A DNA stretch of 64,000 bases, from the NCBI GenBank assembly GCA_028824295.1, contig JAPPED010000002.1:1-64000 (forward strand), written 5' to 3'. A model generated the notes under the pieces. That model was not told the origin of the DNA. It worked only from the letters and a program-made list of their open reading frames with translations, and did not search any database. A program made the translations under genes and the position numbers. This DNA comes from Rhodospirillales bacterium (GTDB lineage Bacteria > Pseudomonadota > Alphaproteobacteria > TMED109). How positions within the stretch are numbered: the first letter of the stretch is position 1; every line of letters starts with the position of its first letter. Shown one piece after another: positions 1 through 8,195 of the stretch.

Positions 1-345
1 GCGCCACACGTCGCGGAGCACGGCCGCCTCATCCTCCGCGTTCTCCAGGGTGTGCAGCAACAAGACCCGGTCGAACACGCTGTCAGCGACGGGCAGCGCC
101 TCCGGCTCGACCCCGACCCGCAAGTGCCGCGATGTGGCGTCGCGCTCCGGAACGCCCGGATGCAGCCCCACCACCCGGTCAGCATCGGTCGCCAGCCCGG
201 CGAGGGCGGCGCCGGTGGGTCCAAGTACCGCGACTCGAAGCCCGCGGTAGTCGCTCCAGCCCGCCTCCACCGCGGCGATCAGGAGGCGCGCCGCCTCCGA
301 ACCCCGCGGCGTCCGGTAAAAGCGAGCCGTCGCGTCCGGCGACAC
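1..345 (-). CDS. Class I SAM-dependent methyltransferase, partial
   Basis: The gene runs off the left edge of the window, so only the N-terminal 115 residues are visible. The minus-strand frame is open from a GTG at 345, shortly after an in-frame stop near 373-375. The visible protein contains YRTPRGSEAARLL, then GLRVAVLGPTG in the place of SAM-binding motif I, and FDRVLLLHTLEN in the place of the post-motif II region, ending in ALRDVWR-like text (AVLRDVWR). This matches the alphaproteobacterial methyltransferase family often found next to gloB. The motif I glycines are reduced compared with the usual GxGxG, so activity cannot be judged from the fragment. GTG is the best start because no ATG lies between the upstream stop and the conserved region. 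Confidence 0.75.
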   Translation of the reverse strand, partial: MSPDATARFYRTPRGSEAARLLIAAVEAGWSDYRGLRVAVLGPTGAALAGLATDADRVVGLHPGVPERDATSRHLRVGVEPEALPVADSVFDRVLLLHTLENAEDEAAVLRDVWR

Positions 346-364
346 CAGCCTGCCTGTTGTACCC

Positions 365-766
365 CTACGGAGCTACCTTGAACCCTTCGTCGACCGGCAC
401 TTGGTAGCCGTTGACAAGCGCATTCGTCTGGTTGGCCATGCCCGCAACGGCCAGCAGCTCGCCGATCATCGCTTCAGTCGCGCCCAGCTTGCGGGCGGCG
501 GCGGTATGCGAGTGAACGCAGTATTCGCACGCATTGGTCGCGCTGACCGCCAAGTACACGAGTTCCTTGACCAGCGGGTCGAGCGCCCCCTCTCCCATCA
601 CCTCCTTGAGCGACTCCCAGGTCCGCTCCAGGGTCGGCGGATGGTTGGCCAGCGCCTTCCAGAAGTTGTTAACCCGCTTGAGGTTACGGGTCTTCATGAT
701 GTCGTCGAAGACGGCCTGAACCTCGGCCGGTGCATCCTCGTACTCGATCAGTGGAACGGTTGCCAT
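365..766 (-). CDS. Carboxymuconolactone decarboxylase / AhpD-like protein
   Basis: This 133-residue protein starts at the ATG at 766 (MATVPLIEYEDAP). It belongs to the carboxymuconolactone decarboxylase/AhpD fold. The key signature is ACEYCVHSHT around residues 78-87, with the CxxC pair and following His that act as the redox centre and proton relay in AhpD-type alkylhydroperoxidases. The frame extends upstream to 928, but that extension overlaps the aminotransferase gene in another frame and does not resemble the family, so 766 is the start. Its stop lies 20 bases before the partial methyltransferase start, so the two may be cotranscribed. A peroxidase-related role is likely; the physiological substrate cannot be read from sequence. 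Confidence 0.85.
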   Translation of the reverse strand: MATVPLIEYEDAPAEVQAVFDDIMKTRNLKRVNNFWKALANHPPTLERTWESLKEVMGEGALDPLVKELVYLAVSATNACEYCVHSHTAAARKLGATEAMIGELLAVAGMANQTNALVNGYQVPVDEGFKVAP

Positions 767-795
767 GATGACTGTCCTCGCGCCGGGAACCGAAC

Positions 796-2163
796 TCAGT
801 CCGTCGCTTCGATGGCCGAACGGAGCGTCGCAAACAGGAGGTCGATCTCTGCGCCGGAGATGATCAGCGGCGGCGAGACCGCAATCGTGTCTTGCGTGTA
901 GCGCACCAGCACTCCCGCCTCGTAGCAACGCATGAACACCTCGCGCGCGCGCTCACCGGGGGCTCCCTCACGGGATTGCAGTTCGACGCCGACCATGAAA
1001 CCGAGATTGCGGACGTCCACGACGTGCTCGAGGGAATCGAGCGTGTGCGCTGCCTCTTCGAAGGGGAGGGCCTTGGCGGCCGCTCCCTCGAAGATCTCTT
1101 CGTCTCGGTACAGGTCCAACGTCGCCAACGCTGCGGCGCAGGCAAGCGGATGCCCAGAATACGTATACCCGTGGAACAGTTCGATGATGTTCTCCGGGCC
1201 CGTCATCAGGGCATCGTGAATCGGCTTGCGCACCCCGACGGCGCCCATCGGGACGGTCGCGTTGGTCAGTCCCTTGGCGATGGTCATGAGATCCGGCTGG
1301 ATGCCGAACCGATCAGCGGCGAACGCCGCGCCCAAGCGCCCGAAGCCGCAGATCACTTCGTCGAAGATCAGCAGGATTCCGTGGTCATCACAATGGGCCC
1401 GAAGGCGTTCCAGGTATCCGATCGGCGGGACCAGAACTCCGGTGGAGCCGGCGACGGGCTCGACGATCACGGCGGCGATGCGCTCCGCTCCGTGCCGCTC
1501 GATGATCTCCAGCAGTGCGTCGGCCCGCTCGGCCCCGTGCTCCGGCTGGCCGCGGCTGAAGGCGTTGCGGTCGGGAAGATGCGTGTCCGGCAGGTGATCG
1601 ACCGCCGTCAGCAGGTTGGGGAACTGCCGCTGGTTTGCCGCAATTCCGCCGACCGAGAGGCCGCCGAAGTTGACCCCGTGGTAACCCCGTTGGCGCCCGA
1701 CCAGGATGGTGCGCTCGGTGTCGCCTCGCGCCTGGTGGTAGGCCAGCGCGATCTTGAGGGCAGTGTCCACTGACTCCGACCCGGAATTCGTGAAGAACAC
1801 GTGATCCATGTCGCCGGGAAGGAGCTCGCGCAGGCGACTGGCGAGCAGGAACGTCTTCGGGTGGCTCATCTGGAAGGCGGTCGCGTAGTCGAGTTCCGCG
1901 ACCTGGCGCTGGACCGCTTCCACGATTTGCCGGCGACAGTGGCCGGCGTTGACGGCCCAGAGGCCGGCGGAGCCGTCAAGGACCCGCCGACCGTCCGTGG
2001 TCCGGTAATACATTCCTTCAGCGGCTTGCAGCAAACGGGGCGCGCGCTTGAACTGGCGATTCGCCGTGAACGGAAGCCAGTAGGCATCGAGATCGTTTGG
2101 AGCAACCGCTTCCGAGGAGGGCGTCTCGGAGAAGGTGTGCACAAGCTTGGGGACGATGCTCAT
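796..2163 (-). CDS. Class III omega-amino acid--pyruvate aminotransferase
   Basis: This 455-residue PLP enzyme has the usual full length of class III aminotransferases. Visible landmarks are NSGSESVDTALK near residues 126-137 (phosphate-binding region), GYHGVNFGGLSVGG near 160-173, the PLP-binding Asp in IFDEV (D268) and the Schiff-base lysine in MTIAKGLTN (K297). The substrate-region text WLPFTANRQFK near the N terminus is typical of beta-alanine/omega-amino-acid:pyruvate transaminases, which move an amino group from a terminal amine to pyruvate, giving alanine. It is followed after 29 bases by the AhpD-like gene. The exact amine donor (beta-alanine, taurine, polyamine-derived) cannot be decided. 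Confidence 0.88.
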   Translation of the reverse strand: MSIVPKLVHTFSETPSSEAVAPNDLDAYWLPFTANRQFKRAPRLLQAAEGMYYRTTDGRRVLDGSAGLWAVNAGHCRRQIVEAVQRQVAELDYATAFQMSHPKTFLLASRLRELLPGDMDHVFFTNSGSESVDTALKIALAYHQARGDTERTILVGRQRGYHGVNFGGLSVGGIAANQRQFPNLLTAVDHLPDTHLPDRNAFSRGQPEHGAERADALLEIIERHGAERIAAVIVEPVAGSTGVLVPPIGYLERLRAHCDDHGILLIFDEVICGFGRLGAAFAADRFGIQPDLMTIAKGLTNATVPMGAVGVRKPIHDALMTGPENIIELFHGYTYSGHPLACAAALATLDLYRDEEIFEGAAAKALPFEEAAHTLDSLEHVVDVRNLGFMVGVELQSREGAPGERAREVFMRCYEAGVLVRYTQDTIAVSPPLIISGAEIDLLFATLRSAIEATD

Positions 2164-2210
2164 GGGAGTTCTCGCAGTGTTGATCCCGTCATTCTAGGCC
2201 TCCCGTCCAC

Positions 2211-2240
2211 GCCCGCGCAGGCGGGCCCCGCTGGACGGGG
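2211..2240. terminator. Two abutting GC-rich hairpins, terminator-like
   Basis: GCCCGC (2211-2216) pairs with GCGGGC (2221-2226) across a four-base loop, and CCCCG (2226-2230) pairs with CGGGG (2236-2240). They lie between the SDR gene stop and the aminotransferase start on the minus strand. No T tract follows, so this may be a weak terminator or merely a leader structure. Confidence 0.35.
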
Positions 2241-2386
2241 ACAGCTGCGAGCATTCGGTCGTCAATTCCGGAACTTACATGACGTCGACGGGTGACGAGG
2301 GATCGGCTTTCCCGGTCGCGTTCCGCCCCGTCGGTGTCTCTCGCCGGGCGTTCCGCCTAGGCGACCGGCGGCCCTTGCAGCTGCGT

Positions 2387-3160
2387 CTACACGACGGCTG
2401 CCATGCCGCCGTCAAGGTTGATCGCGGTGCCGGTGATGTAGGCGGCTCGATCGGATACCAGGAACGCGACCAGATCGGCGTATTCCGCCTCTTCTCCGAT
2501 GCGGCCAAGCGGCACGGACGCCGACAGCTCCTGATAGAGCTCCTCGACAGGCCGCCCGGCGGCGCGCCGGACCCACTGCTCGCTCTTCAGCAACCCGATG
2601 CAGATGGTGTTGACGCGGATCTGGTCGGCCGCGTACTCGTTGGCCAGCGACTTGGTCAGGTTGATGCCGGCGGCCCGGGAAACGCTGGTCGGCAACGCGC
2701 GCGCCAGTGGCGCCTTGCCGCCGACGATTGTCGCGTTGACGATGCTCCCACCGCCACGTGCGCGCATGATCGGCACCACAAGCCTGCACACGCGCACTGC
2801 CCCCATCACCTTGAGATCAAGGTCTTCCTGCCAAGCTGCGTCGTCCACTTCCTCCAGCGATGCGGCAGCCGACTTGCCGGCGTTGTTGACCGCGATGTCA
2901 ACGCCGCCGAAGCGGTCCACGGCCGCCCCGACAAACCGTTCAATGTCGGCGGCCTTCGACACGTCGGCAGGTACTGCAAGGACCTCGGATCCGGTCGTGG
3001 CGGCAATCGTTTCGGCGACGTCGCTGAGATGTGCCTCCCGGCGCGCGCAGATTGCCACCTTGCAGCCCTCCGCCGCCAGCTTTTCCGCGGTCGCGCGGCC
3101 CAACCCGTCGCTCCCGCCGGTAATGATTGCAACACGATCTTTGAGTCCCAGTTCAAGCAT
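2387..3160 (-). CDS. Short-chain dehydrogenase/reductase-fold protein lacking YxxxK
   Basis: This 257-residue protein starts at the ATG at 3160 (MLELGLKDRVAIITGG). It has the SDR Rossmann fold: the TGGSDGLG nucleotide-binding loop at residues 14-21, NNAG at 92-95, and a C-terminal TGTAINLDGG. The catalytic region is abnormal. Where classical SDRs have Ser and Tyr-x-x-x-Lys, this protein has VNATIVGG (Thr144) and PTSVSRAAG, so Tyr becomes Thr158 and Lys becomes Arg162. The rest of the helix (INLTKSLANEYA) is intact, so this is not a frameshift. I recall other SDR proteins with PTSVSRAAG text, so it may be a divergent subfamily. A non-canonical oxidoreductase or a binding protein are both possible. 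Confidence 0.85.
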   Translation of the reverse strand: MLELGLKDRVAIITGGSDGLGRATAEKLAAEGCKVAICARREAHLSDVAETIAATTGSEVLAVPADVSKAADIERFVGAAVDRFGGVDIAVNNAGKSAAASLEEVDDAAWQEDLDLKVMGAVRVCRLVVPIMRARGGGSIVNATIVGGKAPLARALPTSVSRAAGINLTKSLANEYAADQIRVNTICIGLLKSEQWVRRAAGRPVEELYQELSASVPLGRIGEEAEYADLVAFLVSDRAAYITGTAINLDGGMAAVV

Positions 3161-3522
3161 CCCGCTTGCTCCCTTGCAGCAGCACCCTCCGGCCGGCTCA
3201 CGGATCCGACGGGTCAGGCCAGCGGCCCGCAGTCCTACCCCAGAGATGGGTGAGCCCACAAGGCCGCGGGCGCACAGCGATGCCGTGAAACGCCGACCCC
3301 GCCCCGGCTGGTACCATTCTGGACGACGTCTGCGGACGGTGACGGGAACGCCGCCACGGGAGCGGGGCGGGGGCACACGGCCCGTGTGCCTCGCGCCGAC
3401 GCCGGGCGCGTTGGCCGGCAGGCGGCCTCCCGTCGAGAGGGGGCACGGCGGTCAAAGCCAGCATCGCGATCGCAAGGCGCCATGGTGCGCGGGGATTGCC
3501 CCATCACGTGAAGGGTGACGGA
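3161..3522. other. Divergent intergenic region with a perfect dyad
   Basis: This region separates the divergently transcribed SDR and DUF899 genes. No gene is supported here. It holds a perfect 9-1-9 inverted repeat at 3372-3390 (GGCACACGG-C-CCGTGTGCC). Because both flanking genes point away, a terminator is not expected, and an operator for a regulator acting on one or both genes is the more natural reading. No convincing -35/-10 pair was found. Confidence 0.4.
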
Positions 3523-3552
3523 ATGATCCCGAACAACGGAAAGGGCTTGGCA

Positions 3553-4155
3553 ATGGCACAGGACAAGATCGTCGAACTCGAGCGGAAGATCTGGGAGCTG
3601 ACGAGCGAACTCACCGCATTGCGCAAGGCGGGCTCGGATACGCCCGTTCCGGACTACAACTTTCAGACCCAAGAAGGAGAAGCGACCCTGCGCGACCTGT
3701 TCGGCGGTCGCGACAAACTGCTCGCCATCCACAACATGGGCCAAGGCTGCCGCTACTGCACATTGTGGGCTGACGGGTTCAACGGCCTGCTGCCGCATCT
3801 GGAGTCGGCGATGGCTGTGGTCTTGGTGTCGAAGGATCCGCCGGAAGTCCAGCGGAAGCTCGCCAATGCGCGGGGCTGGCGTTTCCGACTCGCCTCCCAC
3901 GGCGGCGGCAACTACATCAGCGAGCAAGGCGTCGCGAAGGGTGGCGACAACGACCCTGGCGCCGTGTTGTATCAGCGCGATGGCGACACGATCCTGCGCA
4001 GGAACGCGTGCGTGTTTGGCCCAGGCGACTTGTACTGCGCGCTGTGGGGGCTGCTTGGGCTGGCGGGGTTGGACGCCTCCGACTGGACACCCCAATTCAA
4101 TTACTGGCAGCGTCCCGCGCAGCTCGACGACGGCGGCAAGGACGTGCTGGACTGA
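3553..4155 (+). CDS. DUF899 thioredoxin-like family protein
   Basis: This 200-residue protein belongs to the DUF899 family, a thioredoxin-fold group of unknown physiological role. A short N-terminal coiled helix (DKIVELERKIWELTSEL) precedes the family core. It contains the dithiol GCRYCTLWADGFNG (C66 and C69) and the characteristic C-terminal FNYWQRP. The CxxC suggests redox chemistry. Two starts are plausible: ATG 3553 with GGAAAGGG upstream, and ATG 3523 (adding MIPNNGKGLA) with AAGGG seven bases upstream. I chose 3553 because MAQDKIVELERKI begins at the family helix. It is transcribed divergently from the SDR gene. Confidence 0.82.
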   Translation: MAQDKIVELERKIWELTSELTALRKAGSDTPVPDYNFQTQEGEATLRDLFGGRDKLLAIHNMGQGCRYCTLWADGFNGLLPHLESAMAVVLVSKDPPEVQRKLANARGWRFRLASHGGGNYISEQGVAKGGDNDPGAVLYQRDGDTILRRNACVFGPGDLYCALWGLLGLAGLDASDWTPQFNYWQRPAQLDDGGKDVLD

Positions 4156-4330
4156 GAAGATCCGCTGGGAGCGGGCGCGCCCGCCCGCGCGAGACCGATG
4201 GCGAAGCGCCTGGTCCCGAACCGCGGAAATTAGTCAGGCAGGCCGGCGGTGCGGTTTCGCGGGAGCCGGCATTGCGCGCGATTCGATGACGGCGAGCCTA
4301 GTCCCGGACGTGTGCCCCTATGCTTGAACC

Positions 4331-5851
4331 ATGAACCCACCGTGCGCAGTGACGGCCCTTTTGGCCAGCGGCATGAGTGACGGGCCGGCGCTCGTCGAGC
4401 CGGGTCGCGCGACCATCACGTACAACGACTTGCAGCAGTTGATCGCGGCCACCCGCGCCGAGCTGCACAGGTGCGGCATCGGACGGGGGATGCGGATCGC
4501 GCTCCAGCTGGGCAACGGGCCCGTCATGGCGACGGCGTTCCTGGCCGCCAGCGCCACCGGGACCGCCGCCCCCCTCAACCCGGCGCTTCGCCGGGAGGAA
4601 TGCGACTTCTACCTCGCCGATACCAGGGCGGCGGCGCTGATCGCCGAAGCCGGGGCGGACGGTCCCGCGGTCGCGGCAGCGGAAGCACTCGACATCCCGG
4701 TGATCCGTGTGCACGCGGATGTGGCCACGGCCGGCGGGTTTCGCGTGGAAGGCCCGGACGGTGCCGTCCCTCCCGACCGGGCGCCCGCAACGTTCGACGA
4801 TATCGCGCTGCTGCTGCATACGTCGGGCACGACGGCGCGGCCGAAGCTAGTGCCCCTGACGCACGCGAACCTGCAGGCGTCCGCCCGCAATATCGCCGGC
4901 ACCCTGGAACTCACGTCCGGAGACCGCTGCCTGAACGTGATGCCACTCTTTCACATCCATGGCCTTGTCGCCTGTCTTGCCGCGCCGTTGGCCGCCGGTG
5001 GATCAGTGGTCGTGCCGCCGGGATTTGATGCGTTCTCCTTTTTTCGCTGGCTCACCGACGCGGCTCCGACTTGGTACTCCGCAGTGCCGACGATGCACCA
5101 GGCGATCCTCACGCGTGCCGCACGGAACCGGGCCGCCATCGGCGACAGCCCGCTGCGCTTCATCCGCTCGAGCAGCGCCTCCCTGCCCCCGATCGTCATG
5201 ACCGAGCTGGAGGAGACTTTCGGGGTACCGGTGATCGAAAGCTACGGGATGACCGAGGCGGCCCACCAGATGGCCTCGAACCCGCTGCCGCCGGCAGTCC
5301 GGAAGCCGGGCTCCGTGGGCGTGGCCGCGGGACCGGACGTCGCCATCATGGATCCGGACGGTACCCTGTTGGCGCGCGGAACCGTCGGCGAAGTGGTGAT
5401 CCGCGGCTCCAACGTCACGGCCGGTTATCTCGAGCGCCCCGAAGCCAACGCCGAAGCGTTCACCGACGGGTGGTTCAGGACCGGTGACCTCGGACGGCTA
5501 GACGACGACGGCTACCTGTTCCTCGAAGGCCGGATCAAGGAAATCGTCAATCGTGGCGGCGAAAAGATCAGTCCGCGCGAAATCGACGAGGCCCTGCTGG
5601 CGCATCCTGACGTGGCGCAGGCGGTCGCGTTTGCGGTGCCGCACCCCAAGCTCGGCGAAGATCTTGCGGCGGCGGTCGTTGCCGCCGACGGCAGGGAGCC
5701 GACACCGGAGGAACTCCGGCAGTTCGTCGCCGAACGCGTGGCGGCGTTCAAGGTGCCGCGAAAGGTGCTGATCGTCGACGAGATTCCCAAGGGACCAACC
5801 GGCAAGCTGCAGCGAATCGGGCTCGCCAAGCAGCTCGGGCTCGGATCGTGA
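4331..5851 (+). CDS. AMP-forming acyl-CoA synthetase
   Basis: This 506-residue enzyme is a member of the ANL adenylating superfamily that activates a carboxylic acid with ATP and CoA. Visible motifs are the P-loop-like LLHTSGTTARPKLVPLTHAN (A3), ESYGMTEAAHQM (A5), FRTGDLGRLDDDGYLFLEGR (A7-A8), IKEIVNRGGEKISPREID (hinge) and the catalytic lysine in PTGKLQRIGLA near the C terminus. Length is normal. The text is close to oxalyl-CoA/medium-chain acyl-CoA synthetase-like proteins, but the acyl substrate cannot be fixed. Its TGA overlaps the GTG of the next gene by two bases, so it is translationally coupled to the PanE-like reductase. Confidence 0.87.
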   Translation: MNPPCAVTALLASGMSDGPALVEPGRATITYNDLQQLIAATRAELHRCGIGRGMRIALQLGNGPVMATAFLAASATGTAAPLNPALRREECDFYLADTRAAALIAEAGADGPAVAAAEALDIPVIRVHADVATAGGFRVEGPDGAVPPDRAPATFDDIALLLHTSGTTARPKLVPLTHANLQASARNIAGTLELTSGDRCLNVMPLFHIHGLVACLAAPLAAGGSVVVPPGFDAFSFFRWLTDAAPTWYSAVPTMHQAILTRAARNRAAIGDSPLRFIRSSSASLPPIVMTELEETFGVPVIESYGMTEAAHQMASNPLPPAVRKPGSVGVAAGPDVAIMDPDGTLLARGTVGEVVIRGSNVTAGYLERPEANAEAFTDGWFRTGDLGRLDDDGYLFLEGRIKEIVNRGGEKISPREIDEALLAHPDVAQAVAFAVPHPKLGEDLAAAVVAADGREPTPEELRQFVAERVAAFKVPRKVLIVDEIPKGPTGKLQRIGLAKQLGLGS

Positions 5852-6834
5852 AGGTCTGCGTCTTTGGGGCAGGCGCCATCGGCGGCCTCGTGGGCGCCCG
5901 GCTCGCGCGGAACGGTGTCGATGTCTCGTTGATCGCCCGGGGGCCCCACCTCGCGGCCATGCGCGAACGCGGCTTGCGGTGCAGCGGGATCGACCCCGAC
6001 GACGATTTCACCGTGCAGCTTCCGGCGACGGACGATCCGGCCGAACTCGGGGTCCAAGACATCGTGTTCGTGGGCCTGAAGGCGCACTCGGCGGCCGAAG
6101 CCGCCGGAACGATGACCCCGCTCCTCGGTCCCAACACGGCCGTGGTGCCGGCCGTCAACGGCTTTCCGTGGTGGTACTTCCACGGGTTCGGTGATCCGTA
6201 CGAGGGACACCAGGTCCATGCCGTCGACCCTGGGAGCGCGCAGTGGAATGCGATTGGTCCCGACCGGGTGGTGGGCTGCGTGGTGTATCCCGCGGCAGAC
6301 CTGCCGGCCCCCGGCCACGTGCGCCATACCGAGGGCACCCGCATGCTGGTCGGAGAGCCCGACGGCGCGGTCAGCGACCGCGCCCGGGTCATTGGACGCA
6401 TGCTAACCGAGGCTGGCTTCAGGGCGCCGGTTCGCCGCAACCTGCGGGGCGACGTCTGGATGAAACTCTGGGGCAACCTCGCCTTCAACCCGGTCAGCGC
6501 CCTTACGGGCGGGACGCTGGAGGAGCTCGCCGCTGATCCGGCAGTACGCGGCGTCATCCGGGCGATGATGTTGGAAGGCGAGCACGTCGCGAATGCGCTT
6601 GGCGTCAAGTTCCCGCTCGACATCGAGACCCGGATCGATGGCGCTGGCGCCGTCGGTCCGCACAAGTCCTCGACGCTGCAGGACCTGGAACAGGGTCGGC
6701 CACTCGAAATTGACGCCCTGACCCTTGCCGTCTCCGAAGTCGGGAAATTGGTCGGGGTCGAGACACCGACGATCGACCTTGTCTACGCCCTAGTCCGGCA
6801 GCGTGCAGTCACAAAGGGATGCATGCCGGCGTGA
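5848..6834 (+). CDS. panE: Ketopantoate reductase family protein
   Basis: This 328-residue protein has the ketopantoate reductase fold: an N-terminal NADP-binding motif (VCVFGAGAIGGLVGARLA, read from a GTG start), then KAHS at about residue 75, and the conserved helical region KLWGNLAFNPVSALTG near 207-222 followed by E near 247. PanE reduces 2-dehydropantoate to pantoate on the way to pantothenate and CoA. Close paralogues act on other 2-oxo acids, so the symbol is tentative. The GTG start overlaps the stop of the acyl-CoA synthetase (GTGA), and its own stop overlaps the GTG of the following methyltransferase in the same way, indicating a three-gene coupled unit. Confidence 0.78.
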   Translation: MKVCVFGAGAIGGLVGARLARNGVDVSLIARGPHLAAMRERGLRCSGIDPDDDFTVQLPATDDPAELGVQDIVFVGLKAHSAAEAAGTMTPLLGPNTAVVPAVNGFPWWYFHGFGDPYEGHQVHAVDPGSAQWNAIGPDRVVGCVVYPAADLPAPGHVRHTEGTRMLVGEPDGAVSDRARVIGRMLTEAGFRAPVRRNLRGDVWMKLWGNLAFNPVSALTGGTLEELAADPAVRGVIRAMMLEGEHVANALGVKFPLDIETRIDGAGAVGPHKSSTLQDLEQGRPLEIDALTLAVSEVGKLVGVETPTIDLVYALVRQRAVTKGCMPA

Positions 6835-7670
6835 GTGCCGCTGGTCGCCCGCCGACCGCCTCGTCCAAGGTCCCGCAACTCTTCGACCGACGGGCGGTGC
6901 GGCGACGCCTGGCGCGGAGCGCACGCATGGAACCGCCCGACCTGCTCGGTGCTTCGGCCCGGACGCTCCTGGAGCGGCTCGACGAATTCCAGCATTCGCC
7001 GAAAGCATGCCTCCTGCTGGGTGCCCGTCACCGCTCGCTGGTCCACGCTGTCCGCCGTCACGCCCGGATCGATCACCTGACCGTCCTCGCCCCGGACGCC
7101 GTCGGCGCGGTCGCCACGCCAGCAGAAACCGTCGTCGGCGACGAGGAACTCCTTCCCTTCGCCGCCGAAGCCTTTGATGCGGTGCTGGCGCCACTAGCGT
7201 TGCATCGGGTGAATGACCTCCCCGGCACCTTCGTCCAAATTCGTCGCATTCTCCGCCCCGGCGGGTTGTTCCTGGCTTCGCTCCCCGCAGAGGAAACGCT
7301 GCGTGAACTCAGAGAGGTCCTGCTGGAGGCCGAAGCGACCACCACCGGTGGGGCAGCACTCCGGGTACCGCCGTTCGCCGATGTGCAGACGTTGGGCAAC
7401 TTGCTGCCGCGGGCCGGATTCGCCACGCCCGTCGCCGACATCGACCGGCAACAGCTCGGTTTCCGAAGCGTGGGCATCCTGCTGCGGACGTTGGCCCGCG
7501 CCGGAGAGCGGGGCGGGCTGCGCACGTCGGTGGAGGGCCGTCTCGAGCGGCCGACGTTCCTGGAGGCAAGCCGTCTCTACGAGGCGCGTTACCCGCAGCC
7601 CGGCGGCGGCATCACCGCATCGCTGGATCTCGTGACGTTGACGGGCCGGGTGCCGCCAGAGCCGCGCTAG
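6831..7670 (+). CDS. BioC/NDUFAF5-like SAM-dependent methyltransferase
   Basis: The protein (279 residues from this start) opens with VPQLFDRRAVRRRLARSA and continues with FDAVLAPLALHRVNDLPGTFVQIRRILRPGGLFLASL, the arrangement seen in the alphaproteobacterial BioC-like proteins related to mitochondrial NDUFAF5. The SAM-binding motif I region (CLLLGARHRSLVHAV) is degenerate compared with the usual D-x-G-x-G. I chose GTG 6831, which overlaps the preceding TGA as GTGA; ATG 6819 is also in frame, but AAAGGG sits directly against it with no spacing. Function is inferred from family only: complex I assembly or arginine modification are possibilities. Confidence 0.7.
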   Translation: MSAAGRPPTASSKVPQLFDRRAVRRRLARSARMEPPDLLGASARTLLERLDEFQHSPKACLLLGARHRSLVHAVRRHARIDHLTVLAPDAVGAVATPAETVVGDEELLPFAAEAFDAVLAPLALHRVNDLPGTFVQIRRILRPGGLFLASLPAEETLRELREVLLEAEATTTGGAALRVPPFADVQTLGNLLPRAGFATPVADIDRQQLGFRSVGILLRTLARAGERGGLRTSVEGRLERPTFLEASRLYEARYPQPGGGITASLDLVTLTGRVPPEPR

Positions 7671-7746
7671 GCGGCCGGTTGCGGTGCCGGCTCGTGGCAT
7701 CGGCTCAACGCTTGCGCCGCTGTGCGGTATGGCTGACGGCAGGTCG

Positions 7747-7763
7747 CCGGGGTCATGCCCCGG
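7747..7763. terminator. Hairpin between convergent genes
   Basis: CCGGGG (7747-7752) pairs perfectly with CCCCGG (7758-7763) around a five-base loop. It lies in the 100-base gap between the convergent methyltransferase and mutT genes, so it could serve both strands. No T tract is present. Confidence 0.4.
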
Positions 7764-7769
7764 ATGATG

Positions 7770-8195
7770 TCAGGCGGACAGCAGGGCCCTGAGGTGCGGA
7801 GTCAGCGGTTGGTCGGCAGCCGGCATCGCCAGCGTGTCGAGCTGGGCCGTCGACACCCACGCCAGTTCCTGCAGCTCGCGCGGCCTAGGCTCCCCGACCC
7901 AGCGGCGCAGGACAAACACGGGCATCAGGAGATGCATGGCGTCGTACCCGTGGCTCGCGAAGGTCAGCGGCTCTAGGTCAACCGGCTCCGCCACCAGGCC
8001 GAGCTCCTCCGCCAGTTCCCGCACCAGGGCAGCCTCTGGCGTCTCCCCATGTTCGACCTTGCCGCCGGGCAACTCCCAGAGCCCGGCCATCGGCTTCCCG
8101 GGAGGACGGCGCGTCACCAAGAGCCGCGACTCGGCGTTCACCAGTGCTCCGGCAACCACCAACACCAGCGGCAGATCAGCTCCGGTAGTCGGCAT
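7770..8195 (-). CDS. mutT: 8-oxo-dGTP diphosphatase, MutT/Nudix
   Basis: This 141-residue protein has a complete Nudix box, GKVEHGETPEAALVRELAEE followed by LGL (about residues 45-67), with the Gx5Ex7REUxEExGU pattern intact. Preceding text TRRPPGKPMAGLWELPGG and following SHGYDAMHLLMPVFVLRRW are typical of MutT, which hydrolyses 8-oxo-dGTP to prevent A:T to C:G mutation. It overlaps the 3' end of argJ by 20 bases on the same strand. The argJ-mutT order is common in Alphaproteobacteria and indicates translational coupling. Confidence 0.9.
   Translation of the reverse strand: MPTTGADLPLVLVVAGALVNAESRLLVTRRPPGKPMAGLWELPGGKVEHGETPEAALVRELAEELGLVAEPVDLEPLTFASHGYDAMHLLMPVFVLRRWVGEPRPRELQELAWVSTAQLDTLAMPAADQPLTPHLRALLSA

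Noticed and set aside
4169-4182. GCGGGC/GCCCGC palindrome after the DUF899 gene as a terminator
   Set aside because: The two-base centre leaves no proper loop and no T tract follows; it is likely a chance GC palindrome.
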